DNA of 64,000 nt, from NCBI GenBank assembly GCA_900318555.1, contig ONKX01000004.1, positions 1 to 64,000 of the forward strand. Direction: 5' to 3'. Shown here piece after piece: positions 54,001-60,128 of the stretch. Source of the DNA: an uncultured Prevotellaceae bacterium (GTDB lineage: Bacteria > Bacteroidota > Bacteroidia > Bacteroidales > Bacteroidaceae). The position numbers were made by a program, and so were the translations under genes. The notes under the pieces were generated by a model. It was not told the DNA's origin. It did not search any database and saw only the letters and a program-made list of their open reading frames with translations. Numbering within the stretch: position 1 is the stretch's first letter; each line of letters opens with the position of its first letter.

Positions 54001-55374
54001 ATAGCGATTCTCCTTATACACCACTGCGATATTGTCAGGTGTAGCCTTCGCTTGACTTCGGAACAACGAGACGACGGTCTGTGTGTCGTCGTAATCCACA
54101 TCTTTCTGGTTGAACGTGTCCAACAGGTCGATCTGGGCTTGTGTGGCGATGCTGATGTCGCTGAGCAGGGTTTGCGTCAGGAAACCATTCACCACGGCCT
54201 CATAACTCTCCAGAAACTGGCTGATGAGGGCCTCGCTGTATTCATTGCTGTTGTATTCGGCTTTCACCTGATATTTGCCGTTCAGGATAAATGCCTTGAT
54301 GTATAACGACTGGTCCAGCGTGCTGTTACACAGGCGGACGGTCTTCATCGGCTTACCGCACAGCTGCTCGTCGGCAAACAACATTCCGTGCCAGGCGAAA
54401 CTCGAATTAAACTGCAGACCGAGGTCGTTGACCGCATCGCTGAAGGCATAGGCCTCGTACTTGCGGCATCCGCCCATCTGCTCTTGTCCGGCTTTCAGGT
54501 AGTCGAGCACCGTCGTCTGGTTGTCATATTTGGCATAGACAGGCAACGACTTGACAGTCATACCGACAGAGTGCAGGAACCGTTTGTCCGTTCGGCCATT
54601 ATAGATGGTAAAGAAGAGTGACTCCTGCTCGTTATTGTATCTCGCCAACAGGAAGGAATAGGCCGTTGTAAAGAAGTTGCTCTTGAAGATGCCGTTATCC
54701 TTGCAGAATGAATCGACGAGTGCCGTGTCAATTGCCAGCGTGCGCACCATCGAGGCTTCTGAATGCTCTTCTATCTCCAAGTCGGGAGCCAGTGGGGTAT
54801 AGGTATCGCCACAGTCAAAGGTCTGGGCATACCACTTTTTGCCTTCTTCGAAGGCGGGCGTTTTTCGTAATTCTGCCTCAGCGATGGCAACCTCTGCCAT
54901 TGTCAGCTGCTCTGGTGCCAGTTCACCACCGTTATAAGCGGTCTCCACGTCGCTAAGCATCACCTTGAGCGTCGTGCCGTCACCGATGATGTGGTGAATA
55001 TCCAGGAAGAAGTAGTAGTGCTCGCTGTCGTGCAGCAGACGGATACGGAACAGTCTGTCTTCGTAGAGGTTGAAGGGCTGTATCAGCTCTTTCTTTACAG
55101 CCTCGATGTCATCGACTTCTTCGACGGCGAGTGTAAAGGTTTCGCTGTCGTCGACGGTCTGCAGGGGCTCACCGTCGTCACGCAGTTCTATGTGGGTGAA
55201 AAGCGTGGGGTGGGCGGCTACGGCTGCCTCTATGGCCTTTGCCAGGCGGTTACCGTCCAGACTACCGTCTAAGATATAAAAATAAGGAAGATTATAACGG
55301 GCTTCTCCTTCATAGCCCACACACTCGGCATAAATGCCAAATTGCGTTTTTGATAAAGGTGCAGTAGTTTTCAT
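48076..55374 (-). CDS. Nonribosomal peptide synthetase 2 (C-A-T-C-A-T-R)
   Basis: 2432 residues with the same plan as NRPS 1: C1 (H-H-I-I-G-D-G), A1 (Y-T-S-G-S-T-G-V-P-K-G), T1 (A-G-L-T-S-I-S), linker (~1000-1035), C2 (H-H-L-L-F-D-G), A2 (Y-T-S-G-S-T-G-K-P-K-G), T2 (L-G-G-T-S) and a reductase from ~2080 (T-G-A-T-G-Y-L-G, Y-I-Y-S-K). C1, A1, T1 and R are close to NRPS 1. A2 differs strongly, above all in the pocket region after A3, so the second residue of the product should differ. The start at 55374 (M-K-T-T-A-P-L-S-K-T-Q) gives a C domain that starts normally. The gene is 49 nt after the barrel-protein gene. Confidence 0.93.
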   Translation of the reverse strand: MKTTAPLSKTQFGIYAECVGYEGEARYNLPYFYILDGSLDGNRLAKAIEAAVAAHPTLFTHIELRDDGEPLQTVDDSETFTLAVEEVDDIEAVKKELIQPFNLYEDRLFRIRLLHDSEHYYFFLDIHHIIGDGTTLKVMLSDVETAYNGGELAPEQLTMAEVAIAEAELRKTPAFEEGKKWYAQTFDCGDTYTPLAPDLEIEEHSEASMVRTLAIDTALVDSFCKDNGIFKSNFFTTAYSFLLARYNNEQESLFFTIYNGRTDKRFLHSVGMTVKSLPVYAKYDNQTTVLDYLKAGQEQMGGCRKYEAYAFSDAVNDLGLQFNSSFAWHGMLFADEQLCGKPMKTVRLCNSTLDQSLYIKAFILNGKYQVKAEYNSNEYSEALISQFLESYEAVVNGFLTQTLLSDISIATQAQIDLLDTFNQKDVDYDDTQTVVSLFRSQAKATPDNIAVVYKENRYTYKEVDELSDRIAGCIAKKGLGEEDVVSVLIPRCEWMAIASIGVMKAGCAYQPLDPTYPKERLNFMMQDAGAKLLIADEELRDIVDEYQGDVLLTKELKQLPALDMALPEVKPSSLYIMLYTSGSTGVPKGCQLVHSNLVAFLHWYHRYYDLQPTDKVTAYASYGFDACMYDMYPALTRGASVYIIPEELRLDLVALNDYIEKELITNAFMTTQVAYQFATSIENHSLKHLTTGGEKLASLTPPKGYTMHNAYGPTETTILITCHPVTEKLNNIPIGKSLDNARLYIVDQQGHRLPVGAAGELWVSGPQVSRGYLNRPEKTAEVYIPNPFTEDKKYARIYKTGDIVRYLPSGDIQFVGRRDGQVKIRGFRIELKEVEAVIREFPGIKDATVQAFDMEGEGAGKFIAAYIVSDQQIDIEALNNFILDEKPPYMVPAVTMQIEKIPLNQNQKVNKKALPKPEMKQAVVEESNVPMNVLEEELHEMIAAVVGNQEFGITTILGYAGLTSISAIKLAVQMHKKFGVELDAKSLAKTGTLQSIENEILKGYLEVRGKGQEVRDYSQPQNNSLTSHLSPLTTNSVPLSYAQTGVYFECMKNPVSTIYNIPYLLNYPAGVEAEKLADTVKQVVEAHPELSIHFATEGDAIVQTLADSVPVEVPVVEMSDEALAAYKNEFVQPFNLQKAPLYRFKVVKTPSGVHLLMDVHHLLFDGGSADLLIRQIGTVLDGSSVEKESYTYLDFVNDQQKAEESDEFKAAQQFFAEKLQTCEGGSEIPADLPKTDKQGFIGEAVCPTNLEKATAFCRGQEITPAHLYLAAATYVISRYTNNREIYISTISSGRSNLKIADTVGMFVNTLALGLKIDDVTVADYLRQVSDTFDKTLRHEDYPFARIAADYGFMPAIAFAYQVGVLSQYTVGGQPIGQELLELNVPKFKINIKIESRGVVVQYDDSLYSDALATSLAESIVTVVERIMAAPDAKVRKLSIISERQEEALSHLREVGTGTPLFKFYHDGIPYYAEKQPEVKALVACDATYTYREMDIMTNRIANALRQRGVEPRSRVALLLPRTSRALLSAFGVMKAGCAYIPCDPEYPTERIQHILTDSHAAYIITTADRIGDFDNAIDVEQLLSADNSSAPIEAGITPQDLCYLIYTSGSTGKPKGVMLRHESIVNYLYAHPVNTHIHAIAETVHALLCVTTMSFDMSMKEYGAALLNGKTVVFASEDETTNAALLADLFRRTGADAINATPSRMLQYMELPAFVEAIGQCHVIMCGGEKYADGLLDKLRAAAPQARIFNTYGPTEITVSSNCKELTHTDRVSVGHPLLNYKEFVVDSDGNELPVGVVGELYIGGIGVATGYNDLPEMTAERFIDYQGVRIYKSGDYARWTEEGDVVILGRTDNQIKLRGLRIELGEVETALAAVEGMKNVVVKIGKIKGIEHLCAYFTADRPIDITALKAELGKTLTKYMVPTAYLQLDKMPLTPNGKTDVKSLPEPQLALSGDYEAPANDTERAFCDIFANILQLDRVGATDNFFELGGTSLVVTRVIIEADKANLHVSYGEVFANPTPRQLACLITGEAVDSTKPKEDDPVASFDYTAINNLLQRNTLGFFRMGERQSLGNILITGATGYLGIHILRELIDSDAPHIYCLVRGKNQEAAESRLRTLLFYYFAQSFKDMFGQRIHIVLGDVTQDIDTSLKVDTVFNCAAVVKHFSEGTEIEDVNIGGAQRCVDFCIKTGAKLIHISTASTRGLWVGEIKDEVFTEQRLYMGQYLGNQYIYSKFMAERLILDAVALHGLNAKIMRVGNLAARSTDGEFQANFSTNSFMGRIRIYNMLGCCPYAMRNKRVEFSPINEVSQAIVLLAQTPKECVVFHPYNIHGQFLGDVLSGLTSVTGGIRFVEQEEFQHAMDEAEQDPQKAKQMAALLAYKDMAHGQTTADVQRDNDYTTQVLYRMGFEFSPTSWDYVERMLTTIGGFGFFD
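52270..52362. repeat. Inverted pair of heptad arrays in NRPS 2 T1-C2 linker
   Basis: GTGAGAG type (52270-52304) and TCTTACC type (52330-52362), 25 nt apart, at the same place as in NRPS 1 with a few unit changes. Confidence 0.75.
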
Positions 55375-55390
55375 ATTTATACTTTTTTTG

Positions 55391-55423
55391 TTTTCAATTA
55401 TCAATTGTCAATTATCAATTAAC
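55391..55423. repeat. Heptad array between barrel-protein and NRPS 2 genes
   Basis: 33 nt, units TTATCAA/TTGTCAA, lying right against the stop codon of the barrel-protein gene. Confidence 0.75.
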
Positions 55424-56764
55424 TCAGAATTTTGTTGTGAAAAGACTCGGTGAGACAACCAGCGAGAACCAGCCCCAACGGGCGGTCTTACTGCTATTGC
55501 CTTGTTTCAGACGGTCCATGGTCTCAGTACCGAACATCATGGTGTAGCCTGCCGTCAGCGAGATGTCCTTCGTAAAACGATAGCTGGCTTGCAGGTCGAT
55601 GCTATGACCTAACGTGCTATTCAGGTTGGTCAGTTGTGTCGTTACAGCCAGATAGTGATAGGTTGCACTACAGTCGAAATTGGCGACGGGACGGCCGAAG
55701 GCTCCGACGAAGGCATTCTGCAGACCAGGGGTAAAGCCATTGATGTAGGCTTCCTCATAGAAATAGTCCATGATACCATAGAACTTGGCGCGTGAGCCGT
55801 AAAGGGGGGTGAAGCCCCTTGCAACATCATGCAGGACCGTACCGATTTGGCCAGGTTTAGGGACGGCCACATAGTCGTCGCCGCTCAGGTAGTCGTAACC
55901 CAACGTAAAGCCGTAGTTGTCGGAGGGAGTGATGGTGGCTTTCGCGCTGGCCATCCAGGCTTCAATTTTACCAGCCGATTTCATCAAGGGGTCTACAAAC
56001 TTACCTCCCTGCCGATAATATGCGCCTTCCAGCGTCATAAACTTGGGATGATAGTTCACGTATCCACCATACATCTGCTGGTACACCGTCGAAGGCGGAT
56101 TGTCCTCTTTTCCGGGTTCACCAGACTGCAATCCTACATTCATGAAAAGCAAGGACGCTCCTAACGGAAACTTGGGCACATCATAGTGATACCATACGGT
56201 TTGCATAGTCTTGTAAGCCTGTGAACCGCCTGTATAGAAGGTACTCTTATACACGTTTTCGGCATTCTGGTTATAGCCTAAGATGGCGTGAACCTGATGC
56301 CCATAGCCTTCGTATCCCACTCGTAATACGTCGTGCGACAGAGCAGCCATCGCAAAGTCGTTGGTGCCGATGATACGCTCATCGTCGTATGACAGGGCGA
56401 TACGACCGACCTGTGCGAAGAGACCGTTCTTTGCCGTCATCTTCACCCATCCCTCATAGAGGTTGAGTGCCTGATTACCACTCGTGCCCCACACAGACTT
56501 GTTCTGAATGACCGCATGAGCCTGCAAATAGGGTCGCGCATAGTCCACTATCAGACGAGTACGTCCTAGAAGGAAGTTCGACTTATCCTCCATTTCCTCA
56601 TCCTTGTCTACGGGCAGACCACCTCTCACGATTTCTCCATGCGTCATAAAATTCAAACCAAAGCTCAGGGTGTTGACCTTGGTAGAATCAGTCTGTGCTT
56701 GCACGCTTATCAACGGCAACTGCAGGGCAACAACAAGGCATGATCTTATCAGTCTTTGCTTCAT
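55424..56764 (-). CDS. Outer-membrane beta-barrel (porin-like) protein
   Basis: 446 residues with a signal peptide (~1-23, ending S-V-Q-A-Q). The rest is alternating amphipathic strands with aromatic girdles and ends in Phe (F-T-T-K-F), as outer-membrane barrels do. It most resembles alginate-export/OprP-like barrels found in Bacteroidota; the substrate is unknown. It lies between the STAS gene (19-nt gap) and NRPS 2 (49-nt gap), so it might be the exit path for the NRPS products or a channel needed under the same stress. Confidence 0.75.
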   Translation of the reverse strand: MKQRLIRSCLVVALQLPLISVQAQTDSTKVNTLSFGLNFMTHGEIVRGGLPVDKDEEMEDKSNFLLGRTRLIVDYARPYLQAHAVIQNKSVWGTSGNQALNLYEGWVKMTAKNGLFAQVGRIALSYDDERIIGTNDFAMAALSHDVLRVGYEGYGHQVHAILGYNQNAENVYKSTFYTGGSQAYKTMQTVWYHYDVPKFPLGASLLFMNVGLQSGEPGKEDNPPSTVYQQMYGGYVNYHPKFMTLEGAYYRQGGKFVDPLMKSAGKIEAWMASAKATITPSDNYGFTLGYDYLSGDDYVAVPKPGQIGTVLHDVARGFTPLYGSRAKFYGIMDYFYEEAYINGFTPGLQNAFVGAFGRPVANFDCSATYHYLAVTTQLTNLNSTLGHSIDLQASYRFTKDISLTAGYTMMFGTETMDRLKQGNSSKTARWGWFSLVVSPSLFTTKF

Positions 56765-56783
56765 GCTGTTGGTGGATTTTGGG

Positions 56784-57086
56784 TTATTCGAACTCGAAAA
56801 TGCTGATGAATCCTGTCAGTTTAAACACGTTCTTGATGTCGTCGTTCACACCACGCATCACGACATGGCTGCCTGTGGTTTTGGCACCTTTTAGGATGCT
56901 GATCAAGATGCGCAGACCGCTGGAGGCGATATACTCCAGATTGGTGCAGTCGATGATGACATCTTTGCCGTCACTGGTATAAAGCGGTTTCAGGATTTCT
57001 TCTACTTCAACAGCTGCTGCAGTGTCTAACTCTCCTTCTAACGTGGCAACATACTTGCCATCGATTTCTTCTAATTTTGCGTTCAT
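56784..57086 (-). CDS. STAS-domain anti-sigma factor antagonist
   Basis: 100 residues, a single STAS domain. The phosphorylatable serine is Ser55 or Ser56 in I-A-S-S-G-L-R, as in SpoIIAA/RsbV. In partner switching, an RsbW-like kinase phosphorylates this Ser and a SpoIIE/RsbU phosphatase removes the phosphate. Both activities appear to be encoded in the gene 46 nt upstream. The final target (a sigma factor or other protein) is not seen in the window. Confidence 0.92.
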   Translation of the reverse strand: MNAKLEEIDGKYVATLEGELDTAAAVEVEEILKPLYTSDGKDVIIDCTNLEYIASSGLRILISILKGAKTTGSHVVMRGVNDDIKNVFKLTGFISIFEFE

Positions 57087-57132
57087 AATCTTTTTAATTT
57101 TATAATTTTATAGTTTTTACCTTTTTACTTTT

Positions 57133-59337
57133 TTACCTTTCTTCTTTTACCTTTTTCTTCATAGTCAATATATTATGCCCGTCGATGCGTTCGTAATTGA
57201 TGGAATCCATCAGCTCCCTCACCAGATGGATACCTAGTCCGCCTACTCGGCGCTCTTCAACAGAGAGCGTGGTGTCAGCCTTCTTCTCAATTGTAGGATC
57301 AAAAGCCACGCCAGAATCATCAATCACGACCTTCAACCAATGGCCGTCAAACATCATCGTGATGTCTACAGATCCCTCCGTATCAGCCGGATAGGCGTAT
57401 TCTATCACATTCACCACGGCTTCCTCAACGGCCAGGCGCAACTGACGCGCCAACGATTTCTCGAGGTTCATCTTTTCATAGAATGACTTCTGGAAGTTGC
57501 TCAGTTCAGCCACCTCGCGAACATCGTTTTTCAGCGTGAGCGTCTCGTTCAAAGTGCTTTCATACTGTTGGGGCGTATAGCGAATGGCGAGCATCGTCAA
57601 GTCATCACTCTGTTCAGCATTACCTACAAACTTGTGCACTGCCTTGCTTATGGACTCCAGTAATTCTTGAGGGTGCTTGTCAGTGCAAGTGGCAAGTACT
57701 TCCTCCACCCGCTTGATGCCGAACAGCTTACGCTCGCTGTTCATCGCCTCCGTCAGTCCGTCGGTATAGAGGAAAAGCGTGCTATTGGCTTGCAGATACA
57801 TCTCCGTCATGCCATACTTCACGTCGTTGAACACACCGACGGGCAAGTGAGGCTTGGCATCGACCATTGACCATTTGCCATTGACCATGACAAAAGGTGC
57901 ATCGTGCCCGGCATTACAATATCTCAGGTGACCTGTTGGCAGGTCGAGTATACCGACAAACATGGTGACAAACATGTTCGACTCGTTGCCCTGACAGGCA
58001 ATCTCGTTGAGCGACTGCATGATGTGGGCAGGATTGGTCTCGTGGGCCGATGCCGAAAGGAACAATGCATGATTAACAGCCATCACCATGGCCGACGGGA
58101 CGCCCTTGCCACTGACATCACCAATACAGAAGAACAATTTCTCATCACGGATAAAATAGTCGTACAGGTCACCACCCACCTCGCGGGCAGGCACCAGCGA
58201 ACCATATATCTCCACGTCCCCCGACAATTGTCCATTATCCATCATCAATTGTCCATTTTCACGGGGCAGCATGCTCTGCTGTATCTGGCTGGCCACATGC
58301 AATTCCGAACTGATGCGGTTTTTCTCGACATTCACCTTATGCAGACGTTCCAGATTGCGCTTTGAACGCCACACGATGAACCCTATCAGCAGAAGGCCTG
58401 CCACCGCCATCAACAAAAGATTCAATCGTACACGACGCAGTTTGCCGAACACATCGGTGTCATCCAGCGCATTGATGAGTATCCAGTCTGTCTTGCCGCC
58501 AACAGGGGTATAGAAGACGTGTTTCTTATCGCCATGCTCGTCTTTCAATACGACGTAGCCCTTCTCTTCGCTCGTGCTTTTCATGTGTTCGATGACGTTC
58601 CTCAGCAACTGATTGTCATCACCTGCAAGCAGATGATATTGTCCGGTTACGAGGAAACGTTGCGTTGATTTATAGGCCTTACTCTGGTTGACTTCCTCTT
58701 TAAGCCAGCCCATGGAGATATCTGCAGCCACCACGCCCACAATCTTCCCATCGTCGTCACGAATGGGAGCACTATACGACGTCACCACCGCCTTTGCACC
58801 GTCACGATCCATGTAAGGCTCACTCCAGTGACTGGTGCCCGTGGCTATCGGTTTGGTAAAGAATTCCAATTTCGTGTAGTCATGACTGGCCGACCCTAAC
58901 TGCATCGTCTCAATGCTTCCGTCGTCTTTGCGGATGGAATACGGCTCAAACCATCGCCCTCTCTGCGGGAAATAGTCAGGTGTACAACAAATACAGCAGC
59001 CGAGGATGGCCGTATTATGTTCTGCCATCTGATAGGTTAGCCTAGTCAGTGAATCTGGACTTGCAAGGTCGTCGGTCGCCACCCATGCTATATTGTCCAT
59101 CGTTACCTCCACTTCAGCCAGTTTGTTACGGATACAGAGATAAAGGGCGTTATTCTCACGCTCCATCAACCGCTCCACCACACGCTGTAAGATGTCATGC
59201 GACTCATAATACATAATAGCCGACGTCAGCTCTAGTAATAGTGCGGCAATGATGATAACAGTCAAATTGGTATTGGCCCGCATGAATTTTATCAGCCGGC
59301 CCCACCAGTTCTTATTGTTAGTACCTTTTTTCCCCAT
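57133..59337 (-). CDS. Sensor protein: Cache domain, SpoIIE/PP2C phosphatase and RsbW-like kinase domain
   Basis: 734 residues. One membrane helix (~23-43), an extracytoplasmic Cache-type sensor (~45-300), a second helix (~310-328), a short coil, a PP2C/SpoIIE domain (~345-560; acids in G-G-D-L-Y-D-Y, G-D-V-S-G-K-G and S-D-D-L-T-M), and an HATPase/RsbW-like domain (~585-730; N box E-E-A-V-V-N-V-I-E-Y-A-Y, then G-G-L-G-I-H-L). Phosphatase and kinase in one chain would set the state of the STAS protein encoded next. Two heptad arrays add loops inside the PP2C domain. First gene of the run leading to the NRPSs. Confidence 0.9.
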   Translation of the reverse strand: MGKKGTNNKNWWGRLIKFMRANTNLTVIIIAALLLELTSAIMYYESHDILQRVVERLMERENNALYLCIRNKLAEVEVTMDNIAWVATDDLASPDSLTRLTYQMAEHNTAILGCCICCTPDYFPQRGRWFEPYSIRKDDGSIETMQLGSASHDYTKLEFFTKPIATGTSHWSEPYMDRDGAKAVVTSYSAPIRDDDGKIVGVVAADISMGWLKEEVNQSKAYKSTQRFLVTGQYHLLAGDDNQLLRNVIEHMKSTSEEKGYVVLKDEHGDKKHVFYTPVGGKTDWILINALDDTDVFGKLRRVRLNLLLMAVAGLLLIGFIVWRSKRNLERLHKVNVEKNRISSELHVASQIQQSMLPRENGQLMMDNGQLSGDVEIYGSLVPAREVGGDLYDYFIRDEKLFFCIGDVSGKGVPSAMVMAVNHALFLSASAHETNPAHIMQSLNEIACQGNESNMFVTMFVGILDLPTGHLRYCNAGHDAPFVMVNGKWSMVDAKPHLPVGVFNDVKYGMTEMYLQANSTLFLYTDGLTEAMNSERKLFGIKRVEEVLATCTDKHPQELLESISKAVHKFVGNAEQSDDLTMLAIRYTPQQYESTLNETLTLKNDVREVAELSNFQKSFYEKMNLEKSLARQLRLAVEEAVVNVIEYAYPADTEGSVDITMMFDGHWLKVVIDDSGVAFDPTIEKKADTTLSVEERRVGGLGIHLVRELMDSINYERIDGHNILTMKKKVKEER
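57859..57891. repeat. Heptad array in SpoIIE-type gene, site 1
   Basis: 33 nt, unit ATTGACC with variants, encoding M-V-N-G-K-W-S-M-V-D-A in the PP2C domain. Confidence 0.7.
58225..58257. repeat. Heptad array in SpoIIE-type gene, site 2
   Basis: 33 nt, CAATT/CCATT cores with GT/AT spacers, encoding N-G-Q-L-M-M-D-N-G-Q-L at the start of the PP2C domain, after Q-S-M-L-P. Confidence 0.75.
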
Positions 59338-59355
59338 ATTTATAATTTAGCCGCC

Positions 59356-59363
59356 CAAAGTTA
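59356..59363 (-). promoter_or_regulatory. -7 box of the SpoIIE-NRPS run
   Basis: Minus-strand TAACTTTG only 18 nt before the ATG, so the leader is short. The -33 part is weak. Confidence 0.45.
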
Positions 59364-59401
59364 CAAATTAAATTTGATATTTCAGCGAATTATAACAATA
59401 T

Positions 59402-59569
59402 TTAGCATTCTTCGTCAAAGTCGCCGATGAATTCGGGGGCATTTCCGCCTCCGGGTTTGGGGTCTTGGCTATTCAACAGTAGTGCTGTCTTCTTGTACCA
59501 CCCTCTCTATTGCAGATACCGCCACCGCGGTCATCGGCGACATTGTTGGTAATGATTACCTTTTTGACA
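59402..59569 (-). pseudogene. Possible decayed coding remnant
   Basis: Two short overlapping minus-strand frames look protein-like. One (ending near 59500) reads V-I-I-T-N-N-V-A-D-D-R-G-G-G-I; the other (stop at 59402) reads P-G-G-G-N-A-P-E-F-I-G-D-F-D-E-E-C. A single frameshift would join them. The first resembles repeats of surface beta-helix proteins. No start codon or full domain remains. Confidence 0.3.
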
Positions 59570-59953
59570 TCAAATGTCTTCGCCTTGGGTGAAGGGGACT
59601 ACAGAATCCATAATACTATCTATGATACCTTTGATTTCACTGCTGATGCTCTTAATCTTGTCAAAGACACCATCTTTGGCGCCTTTGGCCATGTACTTGG
59701 CACAGTCACCTTCCAGGCGGCCTATCTTGGCTTTCTCCTCTGGGGTGTAATCAAACTCGTGTTTACTGATCTTTTTACGGATATTGACAAACTTCTTACC
59801 GGCTTTTTCCCACTCGTCGGCATCGTAGTAGCGGCTGTGGTCACGCAGTTCGTAGGAGAAGTCCTCCAACTGGTTGATGGCACTTTGTTTCGTAGAGCAG
59901 GACACCATCGCCAGTCCCAATGCTCCACATAGAATGAGGTTCTTAATATTCAT
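59570..59953 (-). CDS. Small lipoprotein, unknown function
   Basis: 127 residues starting at the ATG at 59953, which opens on a lipoprotein signal (G-L-A-M-V-S-C, Cys19). An upstream TTG frame is less likely because it overlaps the -7 box. The mature part is helical and charged, with a Y-Y-D-A-D-E-W-E-K-A segment and a Lys/Glu-rich middle, much like small DUF6565-type periplasmic lipoproteins of Bacteroidota, though I am not sure of that family. It has its own promoter. Confidence 0.65.
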   Translation of the reverse strand: MNIKNLILCGALGLAMVSCSTKQSAINQLEDFSYELRDHSRYYDADEWEKAGKKFVNIRKKISKHEFDYTPEEKAKIGRLEGDCAKYMAKGAKDGVFDKIKSISSEIKGIIDSIMDSVVPFTQGEDI

Positions 59954-60016
59954 ACTAAATAGTTGTTGTTCTAAATCTTGCCCCCATTGCCCTTTATGGA
60001 CAAACTGAGTCACCTG

Positions 60017-60046
60017 CAAAGATAAGAATTAATTTTGAAACAACAA
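60017..60046 (-). promoter_or_regulatory. Promoter of the small lipoprotein gene
   Basis: Minus-strand TTG (60046-60044), a 19-nt spacer and TATCTTTG (60024-60017). Confidence 0.55.
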
Positions 60047-60101
60047 TCGTTTATGCGGATAAATTTAATATAATACTAAATTTTATTTTGTATGATGATA
60101 G

Positions 60102-60127
60102 AAAGAGCTGCTTTGGTGGCTCTTTTT
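60102..60127 (+). terminator. Hairpin and T run just before the AAA+ gene
   Basis: AAAGAGC pairs with GCTCTTT (7 bp, 10-nt loop), followed by more T. It touches the first possible ATG of the AAA+ gene (60129), so it may act as an attenuator, or the true start may be further in at 60150. Confidence 0.5.
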
Positions 60128-60128
60128 T

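Noticed and set aside
59510..59932. Plus-strand frame of 140 codons
   Set aside because: Antisense to the small lipoprotein, which has a lipobox and its own promoter.
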